Shown piece by piece: positions 34,697-43,676 of a DNA stretch of 64,000 nucleotides. The stretch covers positions 336,867 through 400,866 of the forward strand of contig NZ_FRCN01000010.1 of assembly GCF_900142925.1 (NCBI RefSeq). The letters are read 5' to 3'. Source of the stretch: Chitinophaga sp. CF418 (lineage in GTDB: Bacteria > Bacteroidota > Bacteroidia > Chitinophagales > Chitinophagaceae). The position numbers were made by a program, and so were the translations under genes. The notes under the pieces are model-generated. The model worked only from the letters and a program-made list of their open reading frames with translations, made no database searches and was not told the DNA's origin. Within the stretch, counting starts at the first letter, position 1. Every line of letters begins with the position of its first letter.

Positions 34697-35581
34697 ATGA
34701 AAATTATAGTAACAGGCTCACTGGGACATATCAGCAAGCCCCTTGCAGAGATATTGACAGGTGCAGGCCATGACGTAACCATCATCAGCAGCGATGCTGG
34801 CAAAGTGCATACCATCGAAGCTTTAGGTGCGAAGGCAGCTATAGGTTCGATAGCAGACGTCGCATTTCTCACCAAAACATTTACGGGTGCAGACGCTGTT
34901 TATACGATGGTGCCACCGAATTTCGGCGCCACCAATTACAGACAATACATCAACGATATTGGTAAAAACTATGCAGCGGCCATCAGGGCATCGGGCGTAA
35001 CACGCGTGGTAAACCTAAGCAGTATCGGCGCTCATCTTGAAAATGGCACAGGGCCAATAGCGGGATTACATGACGTAGAACTGGCCTTAAACGCACTGGA
35101 TAATGTAGCAGTTAAACATCTTCGTGCCGGATTCTTTTATGTCAACTTCTTTGCTAATATAGACATGATAAAGCACAAAGGTATCCTGGGCAATAACTAC
35201 AGCAAAGAAGCAAGACTGGCGCTGGTACATCCGCGGGATATTGCGGAAGCAGCTGCCCAGGAGCTGCAGGGTTCTTTCAGCGGCAAAAGCCATCGTTATG
35301 TGATCAGTGATGAGCAGAAGATCTCAACGCTCGTTAAAACATTGGGTGCTGCGATAGGCAAGCCTGATTTGCCATGGGTAGAATTTAGTGACGAAGATAG
35401 TTTGGCCGGTATGACCGGAGCAGGTTTGCCCCCTGCTGTTGCAAGCACTTTTGTGGAAATGGGCACCGCAGTAAGAAGCGGCGTTTTATGGGAAGATTAT
35501 GACCAGAATAAGCCAGCAAGTTATGGTAAGACGAAGCTGGATGATTTTGCAGATGAATTTGCTGCTGTCTATAAGGGCTAA
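34697..35581 (+). CDS. NmrA-like NAD(P)-binding oxidoreductase
   Basis: 294 aa Rossmann-fold protein of the atypical short-chain dehydrogenase type. The cofactor loop reads VTGSLGHISKPLAEIL in place of the common GATGxxG; ADAVYTMVPPNFG and RVVNLSSIGAH are core motifs, and HLRAGFFYVNFF is typical of the NmrA/quinone-reductase (QOR2-like) branch. Such proteins reduce quinones or act as redox sensors. Control by the divergent HxlR gene is likely. Confidence 0.88.
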   Translation: MKIIVTGSLGHISKPLAEILTGAGHDVTIISSDAGKVHTIEALGAKAAIGSIADVAFLTKTFTGADAVYTMVPPNFGATNYRQYINDIGKNYAAAIRASGVTRVVNLSSIGAHLENGTGPIAGLHDVELALNALDNVAVKHLRAGFFYVNFFANIDMIKHKGILGNNYSKEARLALVHPRDIAEAAAQELQGSFSGKSHRYVISDEQKISTLVKTLGAAIGKPDLPWVEFSDEDSLAGMTGAGLPPAVASTFVEMGTAVRSGVLWEDYDQNKPASYGKTKLDDFADEFAAVYKG

Positions 35582-35596
35582 TGTTAATGTTTCAAT

Positions 35597-35635
35597 AAAA
35601 ACGCCTTCCAATTTCTCAAATGGAAGGCGTTTTTT
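35597..35635. terminator. bidirectional intrinsic terminator
   Basis: 14-bp perfect stem (AAAAACGCCTTCCA at 35597-35610, TGGAAGGCGTTTTT at 35621-35634) with T5 on both strands, between the reductase and the convergent SPFH operon. Confidence 0.92.
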
Positions 35636-35675
35636 ATGCTATATCCGGAAAGAAGGATTTTATGCAATTGAATTA

Positions 35676-36248
35676 TTAAAACTCCACATCATCAGCTATA
35701 TTGCCGCCATTTTCGTCAGCAAATCTCTTTGCATATTCCTGTCTTTTCCCGTCCATATAATTCACATATTCCGTTGTCTCTTCGCTGCTTTCGAACTTCT
35801 GTTGTTCCATCCACTGCATAGCTACCTGCTGGAAGTCGCCAAGAGAGATGCCGTAATTATCCTGTATCCATCTGGCGCCATCTAAACCGGCTTCATATGC
35901 TGCAGTACGCGCACCATTCAATTCTTCATAGAAGTAGCGGTCACCAGCCAGTCTCTGAAGGTTTTGTTCATTTCCTGCACCAGCTTCCGGCTGGAGATGG
36001 CCTAATTTAGGGTGTTGATCGGCCTGTCCAAATAAGGTGCCCATTTCGGAGATCACAATGAAGTCTGCATCTTCCTGCATACGTTGTACCCAACCCTGAC
36101 TGGCATCTTCCCATACAGGTACTTCTACACCCAGAGCGCTACAAATGATATCAACAGCAACGCCATTTGCAATCTTTGCGTTGGCGGCGGAGTAATCGTA
36201 CAAACTGATGCCGTGAATAGGTTCAAATAAGGGGTTGTTTTGTCCCAT
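35676..36248 (-). CDS. last gene of the SPFH operon, unknown, possibly DUF6620-like
   Basis: 190 aa, acidic and soluble, no signal peptide. It starts MGQNNPLFEPIHGISLYDYS and is helical with aromatic residues. The pattern ISLYDYSAANAKIANG recalls proteins labelled DUF6620, from memory and not checked. It is the last of four minus-strand genes with short gaps (22 nt from the upstream gene). Likely works with the SPFH and zinc-ribbon proteins, role unknown. Confidence 0.75.
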   Translation of the reverse strand: MGQNNPLFEPIHGISLYDYSAANAKIANGVAVDIICSALGVEVPVWEDASQGWVQRMQEDADFIVISEMGTLFGQADQHPKLGHLQPEAGAGNEQNLQRLAGDRYFYEELNGARTAAYEAGLDGARWIQDNYGISLGDFQQVAMQWMEQQKFESSEETTEYVNYMDGKRQEYAKRFADENGGNIADDVEF

Positions 36249-36270
36249 GGTCTGTTGTTTTTATAGTTAA

Positions 36271-37245
36271 CTATAGATTCGTGCTTCGTTTACTTTCATA
36301 TCTCTGGTAATTGGCCTGTAAAGATTTGAAGAACTTCTCGTGGTGTTCCTCCAGGTCAGGTAATAATTTTGTCAGCTCATCAAAAATGTTCCTGTAATAC
36401 TTATCAAGCAATTCAGGGGCTTCGTTTTCAGCCTGTATCCTTTTTGATTCCAGTAAGCGGATCTGCTCATATACCGGGCCACTCTTCGTCATGAACTCCT
36501 GTGTGCTCAACGTCAGTTGCAATTCATGCATCTGTTCGTAAAGGCTTCGCTCTTCATTCTTCCGCTCAAGATGTGCATCCATAAAATGTTTACTGCGCTG
36601 TTCTGCCAGCTTCCTGGCAGTGTGCTCGATGTCGCGGCCCATTGCTCCCGGCTCGAAGATATTTTGCGTCTGACAATAAGCACATGTTACATAGGCACTG
36701 TAATAGTATACTTGTTTTATATTCAGATTAGCCCCGCACTGCCGGCAATTGACTGACTGACATTGCTGCCAGTAGGTATTCATCATTTGTTCAAAGACCG
36801 GCTCATAATCTTTTCGCTCTACCTGTTCTGTAGCTTCATCGACGCGATGCCGTAGCTGTTCTTCCCATTCGTCTGCCTTCCTGGCACAACGATGCCTCCA
36901 TTCACGAAGTATACTGTACGCCTCACTTTCTACAGAGAATGTATCTGAATATCGATAGTAGACTGGTTCAATCTGCTTTTCAAGTACTTCCCGCAACTTT
37001 TCACGCATGTTGCCTGCCTGTCCATTCATAGCAGATGAAAAGCGATAATATGCCTGTCCGAAGCGATCATCTTCTGCCATTACAGAAGGCGCCTCTTCTA
37101 TAAAGCCACTTAGTAATACATCCACGCGTTCATCCAGCTTCGCAAGGAAGGTGTCCAGGCGGTTTTCCAGGGCATCCAATTCACTTTTAAACGTTGCGAG
37201 TTGTTGCTTGTCCTCCTGTGATTGTCCCCAATTAAATAAACCCAT
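36271..37245 (-). CDS. coiled-coil protein with central zinc ribbon
   Basis: 324 aa, mostly charged coiled coil (about 10-130 and 205-300). Between them a zinc ribbon has Cys167, Cys170, Cys188 and Cys191 (CRQCGANL ... VTCAYCQTQN). No membrane segment. It starts 2 nt after the 82-aa zinc-ribbon gene, and both are probably translated together. The shape suits a scaffold that binds the SPFH protein. I recognise no named family. Confidence 0.8.
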   Translation of the reverse strand: MGLFNWGQSQEDKQQLATFKSELDALENRLDTFLAKLDERVDVLLSGFIEEAPSVMAEDDRFGQAYYRFSSAMNGQAGNMREKLREVLEKQIEPVYYRYSDTFSVESEAYSILREWRHRCARKADEWEEQLRHRVDEATEQVERKDYEPVFEQMMNTYWQQCQSVNCRQCGANLNIKQVYYYSAYVTCAYCQTQNIFEPGAMGRDIEHTARKLAEQRSKHFMDAHLERKNEERSLYEQMHELQLTLSTQEFMTKSGPVYEQIRLLESKRIQAENEAPELLDKYYRNIFDELTKLLPDLEEHHEKFFKSLQANYQRYESKRSTNL

Positions 37246-37247
37246 AT

Positions 37248-37496
37248 TTAGCTATTAGAGTTATCTGATTTTTTGATATAGCTACCGTCAGTAAGAGTAG
37301 TTGTTATGAAGGCGTGCCCGCAGTAGGCACAATGCGTCAATCCATCCTGTTTTGCACGGCCGGCGCCGCAATTGAGACATGCAGCTTCTCCCGTGTTGGC
37401 TTCGGTATTTTCAGCTTGTCCTCCATAGGTTTGCTGTGAAACAGCACGCTGTTTCATTCGTTCAATGAACGACAATTTTTTATTTTCCTCCTGCAT
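37248..37496 (-). CDS. small zinc-ribbon protein
   Basis: 82 aa. A CLNCG ... HCAYCG ribbon (Cys40, Cys43, Cys56, Cys59) follows a basic N-terminal helix and leads to a short polar tail. It lies 9 nt after the SPFH gene and 2 nt before the coiled-coil gene. Likely an adaptor in the same complex. Confidence 0.85.
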   Translation of the reverse strand: MQEENKKLSFIERMKQRAVSQQTYGGQAENTEANTGEAACLNCGAGRAKQDGLTHCAYCGHAFITTTLTDGSYIKKSDNSNS

Positions 37497-37505
37497 TCCG
37501 CGATA

Positions 37506-38462
37506 TTATAATTTAGATAAGATCTCTGCTTTTTTCGCTTTGTATTCTTCTGCGTCTATCAACCCATTATCATGGAGTACTTTGAGTTGTTTCAGTCTGC
37601 TTTCAAGATCGTCCTGTTTTTCTGCAGGCTTAGTTTCCTGCTTTGGGGCGTTCATGGCACTCATCATATAGGCCATAGCAGCGCCCTGTTGTGCAGCGTC
37701 GTTCAGCGCAGTACCCTGTTTACCTATAGCGGCAGCCTGATTGAATTTAAGATAGGCATCCATATCTCCTACCATATTCATGTTGGTAACGGTATCAAAA
37801 TGCCTGGCAACATCGTCGGGCAGCGTAACACTGCTTACTGTAAATTCTGTTACGTCAATACCGAATGCATCAAAGTATGGCTGGATAAGGGGTCTTATTT
37901 TATTATTCAGGAGGCTCAGGTTACCGGCGATGTCCAGTACCTGTATCTGTGCCTCAGCCAACGCTTCCCCAAATTTGGGTGCAATGTAATCACGGAGTTT
38001 GTTCTGTAATTCCAGCGAAGACAGGTATGGCATTGTACCTGCATATTCCCTGAAAAATTTTGAGGGGTCTGAGATACGTACACTATAACTGCCAAACGCT
38101 CTGAGTCGAACCTGGCCAAATTGCTTGTCCGGCAGGATAATAGGTGCTGGTGTTCCCCATTTAAGGTTTACAAACTGCTTAACAGAAAAATAATAAACAT
38201 CCACTTTAAAAGGGCCCTGGAAACCATATTTCCAGCCTTTTAATTTCGTTAAGAACGGGATGTTCTCTGTAGTCAGTGTATGTGTTCCAGGATCGAATAT
38301 ATCAGCCAGTTTGCCTTCATTCAGCAGCAGTGCCTTTTCGGATTCACGAACAATCAGCTTAGCTCCATTTTTTATGTCGGCTTCAGGGTAGGGAAACCTC
38401 CACATTAACAAACTGGGGTCTTTCTCGAACCACTCAATGATTTCAATAAATGGTAAATTCAT
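37506..38462 (-). CDS. SPFH-domain protein with C-terminal SHOCT motif
   Basis: 318 aa, first gene of the four-gene operon. The SPFH/virion-core-like domain spans about 20-230 (PFKVDVYYFSVKQFVNLKWGTP, then the central strand SYSVRISDPSKFFREYAG). The end, LKQLKVLHDNGLIDAEEYKAKKAEILSKL in shortened form, is a SHOCT helix hairpin, used for oligomer contacts. It resembles YdjI of Bacillus, whose operon partners include PspA-like and zinc-ribbon proteins in membrane-stress response. There is no membrane segment, so attachment to the membrane would be through partners. No PspA is present here. Confidence 0.87.
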   Translation of the reverse strand: MNLPFIEIIEWFEKDPSLLMWRFPYPEADIKNGAKLIVRESEKALLLNEGKLADIFDPGTHTLTTENIPFLTKLKGWKYGFQGPFKVDVYYFSVKQFVNLKWGTPAPIILPDKQFGQVRLRAFGSYSVRISDPSKFFREYAGTMPYLSSLELQNKLRDYIAPKFGEALAEAQIQVLDIAGNLSLLNNKIRPLIQPYFDAFGIDVTEFTVSSVTLPDDVARHFDTVTNMNMVGDMDAYLKFNQAAAIGKQGTALNDAAQQGAAMAYMMSAMNAPKQETKPAEKQDDLESRLKQLKVLHDNGLIDAEEYKAKKAEILSKL

Positions 38463-38796
38463 GGTTTTCAGTTATCACTAATTAATCAGGGTTACCTTTA
38501 TTCATTACATCAAATATATGTATATGCGTAACTGATAGTAAAGGATGCGGAAAGTTAGTTATTTTCTGTTAAACCATTTAGCAAATTTTTAGAGCGCCAT
38601 TCTCTTTTTATAATCCTGCGGAAACGGGCTAATAATCTGGTCATCCATTTTGTGTCAAAATGAAAAATTATAATATTATCTTGTTTAGATACTATAAAGC
38701 GATATAATCAAAGGCCTAAGGAACAATACAGAAGAACAAAAATTATCAAGACAAATACGAACAAATGATTGGGAGCTATTTTTTTATATTTAGGAT
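38463..38796. other. intergenic region between divergent operons
   Basis: AT-rich, with no gene seen on either strand. It must hold the promoters of the SPFH operon (minus) and the oxidase gene (plus). TATATTTA at about 38784 is an imperfect -7 candidate for the plus strand; no convincing -33 element was found. Confidence 0.4.
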
Positions 38797-40281
38797 ATGG
38801 AAAAGATCACACTCAACGACATACGCTATTCCGATCTTGCAGGAAAAAGGTTTAACAAACGCTTTGCAGGAAAGCCTGAATATATTCTTCTACCCGAGTC
38901 TACCAAAGATGTAGTGGATGCTGTACAGGAGGCTGTAAACAGTAAACGGCGGCCAGTGGTACGTAGTGGAGGGCATTGCCTGGAGGGTTTTGTATCAGAC
39001 CCGACAGTGCAGGTGCTTATTGATGTGTCGCTGATGACCGGCATTTATTACGATGCTGAGAAAGCGGCCTTTGCAGTGGAAGCGGGTGCTACGGTGGGTG
39101 AGATGTATCGCAGACTATTCCTGGGCTGGGGAGTGGTTCTTCCTGCGGGAGAGCATCCTGGCATAGGTGTAGGCGGCCATATACTCGGCGGGGCCTTTGG
39201 CTTTCTTTGCCGGGAATATGGACTGGCGGCAGACTACCTTTATGGCGTAGAACTGGTGACAGTCGATGCGTCCGGTAAAGCCTTTAGTGTTATTGCTACA
39301 CGGGAAGCAGACGATCCTAACCGTGAGCTCTGGTGGGCGCACACCGGCGGCGGTGGCGGTAACTTTGGTATCGTAACCCGTTACTGGCTACGATCTCCGG
39401 ACTCCAACGGAACTGATCCTTTCTCAGCGCTACCCAAAGCGCCGGCATCCATCAGCACCTTCCGGGTGGCATGGGACTGGAAAGACTTTGATGAGTTATC
39501 GTTTTCCCGCCTTGTGCAAAATTTCGGAGCCTGGAGCCTGCAGAACAGTGATTCCGACTCTCCTTACAAGCCATTATTCAGCATACTCTTTTTGAATCAC
39601 CGTAACCTGGGAAAGATAGAAATAAAAGGGCTTTCTACGGGAACAAACGCTCCCCGGTTGATAGACGAGCACCTGGCCGCCATTGCAAAACCAATAGGTT
39701 TACCCTATACATCACAGATCGAGGAAAGCTCATGGTTACGCTTTGCACTCAACCCCTTCCCTGAATTATTTCAACCAGGCTTCGATAATGTACAGGCGAA
39801 AATTAAAGACGCCTTCTTCCGACGTCCTTTCTCTGACAGCCAGATAGCGACGGCATATAAATATCTCACCGCAGATGTAAAAATAGGTGGCATGTTAGGC
39901 ATGGCAACCTATGGTGGTAAAGTGAATACCGTATCACCTGATGCCACTGCATCTGCACAACGGGATTGTATCCTGGATGTAGCCTGCAATACAGGCTGGA
40001 TGGATCCAAAAGGTGCAGCGCCCAGCATGGACTGGGTCCGCAATTTTTATAAGGATCTCTTTCCCGATTCCGGCGGTGTACCTGTGCCAAATCAACAAAC
40101 CGACGGAAGCATGATCAATCATCCGGATACAGACCTTGCAAGCCCTGAATGGAACCAGTCAGGCATTCCATGGTATACGCTTTATTATAAAGAGAATTAT
40201 CCACGGCTACAGAAAGTGAAAGCTAAATGGGATCCTCTAGATATATTTTATCATGCGCTGTCTATACGGGCGGCTGATTAA
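38797..40281 (+). CDS. berberine-bridge-type FAD-linked oxidoreductase
   Basis: 494 aa: FAD-binding PCMH domain (about 25-210) and a C-terminal BBE motif near FYHALSIR. RSGGH60 gives the histidine for 8-alpha covalent FAD attachment. In the bicovalent members a cysteine follows the AG of the next loop (AGxCPxxGVGGH); here it reads AGEHPGIGVGGH, so this enzyme should have only one covalent link. GGGGNFGIVT is the FAD pyrophosphate loop. Members oxidise sugars, alcohols or alkaloid-like substrates. There is no signal peptide. It runs straight into the GH39 gene 19 nt downstream. Confidence 0.9.
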   Translation: MEKITLNDIRYSDLAGKRFNKRFAGKPEYILLPESTKDVVDAVQEAVNSKRRPVVRSGGHCLEGFVSDPTVQVLIDVSLMTGIYYDAEKAAFAVEAGATVGEMYRRLFLGWGVVLPAGEHPGIGVGGHILGGAFGFLCREYGLAADYLYGVELVTVDASGKAFSVIATREADDPNRELWWAHTGGGGGNFGIVTRYWLRSPDSNGTDPFSALPKAPASISTFRVAWDWKDFDELSFSRLVQNFGAWSLQNSDSDSPYKPLFSILFLNHRNLGKIEIKGLSTGTNAPRLIDEHLAAIAKPIGLPYTSQIEESSWLRFALNPFPELFQPGFDNVQAKIKDAFFRRPFSDSQIATAYKYLTADVKIGGMLGMATYGGKVNTVSPDATASAQRDCILDVACNTGWMDPKGAAPSMDWVRNFYKDLFPDSGGVPVPNQQTDGSMINHPDTDLASPEWNQSGIPWYTLYYKENYPRLQKVKAKWDPLDIFYHALSIRAAD

Positions 40282-40300
40282 CCATAAAATAAACAGAGGT

Positions 40301-42001
40301 ATGTTTAAAAAATGCTCATTAGCTTGCCAGTGTTTCATTGCTATTACTATTTTGTTTACACTTAAAAGTTATGCGCAATCCAGAAAGGATGCAGCAACTA
40401 TCCAGGTTGATCTGAACAAACCTATTGGTCCCATGTACCCGGCCTGGGCCTGGTTTGGATATGATGAGCCAAACTATACATACATGAAGGATGGCAGAAA
40501 ACTACTCTCTGAAATCGCAGCCTTATCTCCTGTACCGGTATATGTACGGACTCATAGTTTACTGGTTACTGGTAATGGAGAAGCTGCACTAAAGTGGGGT
40601 TCAACAAATGCCTATACAGAAGATGCCAATGGGAATCCTGTTTACAATTGGACCATCATTGACAGTATTTTCGATACCTATATTCAACGGGGTATGAAAC
40701 CCCTGGCTCAGATTGGCTTTATGCCGCAGGCATTGTCCACCAAACCTGAACCCTACCGTCATTACTGGAAACCTGGCGATCCATATTCGGATATTATCAC
40801 CGGCTGGGCTTATCCTCCAAAAGATTACAAGAAATGGGCAGAGCTGGTCTACCAATGGGTAAAACATTCGGTACAACGCTATGGCAGGAAAGAAGTAGAA
40901 AGCTGGTATTGGGAACTATGGAATGAACCCAACGGCTATTATTGGAAAGCCAGCATGGAGGAATTCTTTAAACTTTATGACTATACTGCTGACGCTGTAA
41001 AACGTGCTTTGCCTACTGCTAAGATTGGAGGCATTAATGTAGCCGGGACCGGTGGACAAGGTGCTCAAAAGTGGTTGCATGCCTTTGTTAAACATTGCTT
41101 TTCTGATACTAATTATGTCACTAAAAAGATAGGCACTCCTGTAGATGCTATTTTATTTCATGCAAAAGGTTCTCCCCAGCTTGTAGATGGTCATGTACGA
41201 ATGAATATGGGTACACAATTAAGAGATATTGAAGCGGGTTTTAAACTGGTAGCCTCCTACCCTCAACTGAAGAATATACCCATCATCATTGGTGAATCCG
41301 ATCCTGAAGGCTGTGCTGCCTGTGGCATGCACACCAATCCGGAAAATGCCTATCGTAATGGCACCATGTATTCCAGCTATACTGCAGCTTCTTTTGCGCG
41401 AGAGTATGCCCTGGCAGATCAGTACAAAGTAAACTTCAAAGGCGCTGTATCCTGGTCGTTTGAATTTGAGAATCAACCCTGGTTCTTTGGCTTCAGGGAT
41501 CTGGCTACCAATGGCGTAGATAAACCAGTCCTGAATGTGTTTCGCATGTTTGGTATGATGCGCGGTAAAAGGGTGTATCTTACTTCTGATCAGGGCTATG
41601 ATCTGCGCACAGCAGTGGATTCCAGCTTCAGAAGACCATACCCGGACATCAATGGGATGGCCTGTAAAGATGTGCATGAAGCTACAGTAATGTTATGGAA
41701 CTATCATGATGATGATGTAAAACAAGCCTCAAAGCAAGTAACTGTTCAGCTGACAGGTTTACCTCAACAAGTGTATATGCATCAATACAGAATTGATGAC
41801 GAGCATAGCAATTCATATGAGGCGTGGAAGAAAATGGGCTCGCCCAAAAATCCGACAGCGGAGCAGGTTGCTCAATTGGAAAAGGCAGGGCAATTGCAAT
41901 TACTGGATTCACCGGAATGGATAAAAACTGAAAGCGGTGAGGCAACCATCAGGATGGTCTTGCCTTCACAAGGAGTGTCGTTGTTGAGATTTGAGTGGTG
42001 A
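40301..42001 (+). CDS. secreted GH39-like glycoside hydrolase (beta-xylosidase family)
   Basis: 566 aa from the ATG at 40301; a longer frame from 40253 would overlap the oxidase gene and lacks the signal peptide. Signal peptide MFKKCSLACQ...LKSYA of about 25 residues. Glu209 in WELWNEPNGYYW is the acid/base and Glu332 in IIIGESDPEGCA is the likely nucleophile of this (beta/alpha)8 clan-A fold. GH39 enzymes cut beta-xylosides or alpha-iduronides. The gene follows an FAD-linked sugar oxidase, so the two may act on the same oligosaccharide. Confidence 0.85.
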   Translation: MFKKCSLACQCFIAITILFTLKSYAQSRKDAATIQVDLNKPIGPMYPAWAWFGYDEPNYTYMKDGRKLLSEIAALSPVPVYVRTHSLLVTGNGEAALKWGSTNAYTEDANGNPVYNWTIIDSIFDTYIQRGMKPLAQIGFMPQALSTKPEPYRHYWKPGDPYSDIITGWAYPPKDYKKWAELVYQWVKHSVQRYGRKEVESWYWELWNEPNGYYWKASMEEFFKLYDYTADAVKRALPTAKIGGINVAGTGGQGAQKWLHAFVKHCFSDTNYVTKKIGTPVDAILFHAKGSPQLVDGHVRMNMGTQLRDIEAGFKLVASYPQLKNIPIIIGESDPEGCAACGMHTNPENAYRNGTMYSSYTAASFAREYALADQYKVNFKGAVSWSFEFENQPWFFGFRDLATNGVDKPVLNVFRMFGMMRGKRVYLTSDQGYDLRTAVDSSFRRPYPDINGMACKDVHEATVMLWNYHDDDVKQASKQVTVQLTGLPQQVYMHQYRIDDEHSNSYEAWKKMGSPKNPTAEQVAQLEKAGQLQLLDSPEWIKTESGEATIRMVLPSQGVSLLRFEW

Positions 42002-42003
42002 GA

Positions 42004-42342
42004 CTAGTGCACCCAACCTCGTTTGCGGCTAATTAAAATATCTATTATTCTTTCTATGTCAGGTTGATACTGTTCAATTACTTCAATTGCCCAGGCACAG
42101 TCTGATTTCTCAAGATGCTCTTTCCAGTTATTATATTGCAATAATTCTTCTAACGATAATGTTATTGAACCACCACGTTCGGCATGTCCGCCACCAATTG
42201 ACTCTCCCAGCATAAATGGTTTTCCGTGATTTAAGGGATGAATGTAGAAGTAATATTCATGATGTGTCTTATCTTCTGTTGTCGGCGCTTGATTTTTGAA
42301 ACTTATAGCTGTATACTCGTTAGGTAATTTGCTCATATTCAA
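42004..42342 (-). CDS. small acidic protein of unknown function
   Basis: 112 aa (110 if the ATG at 42336 is used). It contains HEYYFYIHPLNHGKPFMLG and a helix EHLEKSDCAWAIEVIEQY. No signal peptide. The stop is 2 nt from the GH39 stop on the other strand. The size and charge are like those of immunity or small regulatory proteins, but there is no toxin gene next to it. Not recognised. Confidence 0.65.
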   Translation of the reverse strand: MNMSKLPNEYTAISFKNQAPTTEDKTHHEYYFYIHPLNHGKPFMLGESIGGGHAERGGSITLSLEELLQYNNWKEHLEKSDCAWAIEVIEQYQPDIERIIDILISRKRGWVH

Positions 42343-42466
42343 ATTGTCGGATTGATGATAGATGAATTCTTTTTTTAAACCACTGTCATTTACTCAAAGT
42401 TAGTATTCATCTGATGTCAAATAAAATTATTTTATATGTGAAAATATAAAGCTCGATGTAAGGGTT

Positions 42467-42501
42467 TGAAAAATGCCGAAAACAACCTTCGGCATTTTTC
42501 A
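42467..42501 (-). terminator. intrinsic terminator of the OB-fold gene
   Basis: 14-bp perfect stem TGAAAAATGCCGAA / TTCGGCATTTTTCA (42467-42480 with 42488-42501) with A5/T5 in the stem, usable in both directions. Confidence 0.88.
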
Positions 42502-42534
42502 TTTCCATTCCTATCCAGAATATTCCATCCCATC

Positions 42535-42969
42535 TTAAAGAGGAGCGACACTCCGCATATCTAGCTTCACAATTTTGTCAAAGGTGCCACTAAACATGCT
42601 CATATGTCCTTTTTTTGATGCATTGAATGTACCAATGATAGTGACGTAGTTATCACTGTAATGGGCTGGTTTAATTCTTCTGGTGAGTTTAGGTGAGAAA
42701 TTTACCCAGAAGCCATTCTTAGTAATATGCTTTTGATAATCTTCCTTACGCAGATATATAGCGTCTCCTTCAAATTCCAAATGCAGATAACCGGTTACCT
42801 GTATTTTTTTCCCGTCATATTTCCCGGGATTGGCAATTAATTCGGCTAAAGAAACATTAAGCGGAATGTCCTGTTGCTGATGAGGTTTCCTTTCTGTCTC
42901 ATCAACGGTTTGGCCAAAAGTAACAGCATTTAGTAAAGTAAATAGGAGCAGTACAGAGATCTTCTTCAT
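42535..42969 (-). CDS. secreted OB-fold-like protein
   Basis: 144 aa with signal peptide MKKISVLLLFTLLNAVTFG (cleavage near residue 19). The core VSLAELIANPGKYDGKKIQVTGYLHLEF followed by DAIYLRKEDYQ and YVTIIGTFNASKKGH is a beta-barrel pattern like the OB-fold found in small secreted Bacteroidota proteins. The first quoted strand is shown in pieces here: VSLAELIANPGKYDG, KKIQVTGYLHLEF. Function unknown. Confidence 0.72.
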   Translation of the reverse strand: MKKISVLLLFTLLNAVTFGQTVDETERKPHQQQDIPLNVSLAELIANPGKYDGKKIQVTGYLHLEFEGDAIYLRKEDYQKHITKNGFWVNFSPKLTRRIKPAHYSDNYVTIIGTFNASKKGHMSMFSGTFDKIVKLDMRSVAPL

Positions 42970-43676
42970 GTATTGAAAAATTTTATAAGTAATAATGAGG
43001 TACAGGTATTAGATAAATTTAGCAACAATGATGTTAAGAAAAATATAAGTACCTGGCTTTTCTTTTTAAAAAAAGGTATGGTCATTCAATGATCCATTTT
43101 TAACAATTCGATTTCAGACCCATACTCTTGAAGAGTTGACTAACAGCGCTGGCATTCTATGCCGGCAACTTCCGGAAATTTCGCTTCATATTTGTAAGCC
43201 TATATAGAGAACACCGGAAACAAGAGAAGCCTGGATTCGGTTTAGTAAGACAGCGATATCAAGCCGAATACTAACAAAGAATTATTGCGGTATAATATGC
43301 GTTTATCCGCTACATATATCTCATCGAGGATTATACAGGTAAGGGGGAAGTGATAGTAAGATCAGGAAAACCGGGAATCATTGCCATTAATAGATCTGTT
43401 TTTTGTGTTAGCGCAGTATGCATTGTTACCTGGTGTTCTTCCTAAGTTGAACATAGCGTTTAGTTATAGACGACAACAAATGCGTGTATCGGCATCTTTT
43501 AAAAGTATAAAATAATTACATATTATTTTGCTATAAGTCAAGGAAGCTGTCGTGGAAGGAATTATCTCAGATGACTACAGCAAAGTTCAAAGCATAGCCT
43601 TCAATTTGAAATTATTGCTTCTACTGTAATGTTTTTTGCGGAATCGTTTCTACATATGTTGTGGAGATAAACGCGC
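42970..43676. other. 707-bp AT-rich stretch without a convincing gene
   Basis: No frame longer than about 60 codons has a plausible start and protein-like composition. A stretch around 43101-43200 reads through in one frame without a good start codon, so a decayed gene is possible. Composition looks lower in G+C than the flanks, by eye only. Confidence 0.4.

Noticed and set aside
43101..43200. Possible lanthipeptide-like precursor
   Set aside because: No start codon in good context, no maturation enzyme nearby.
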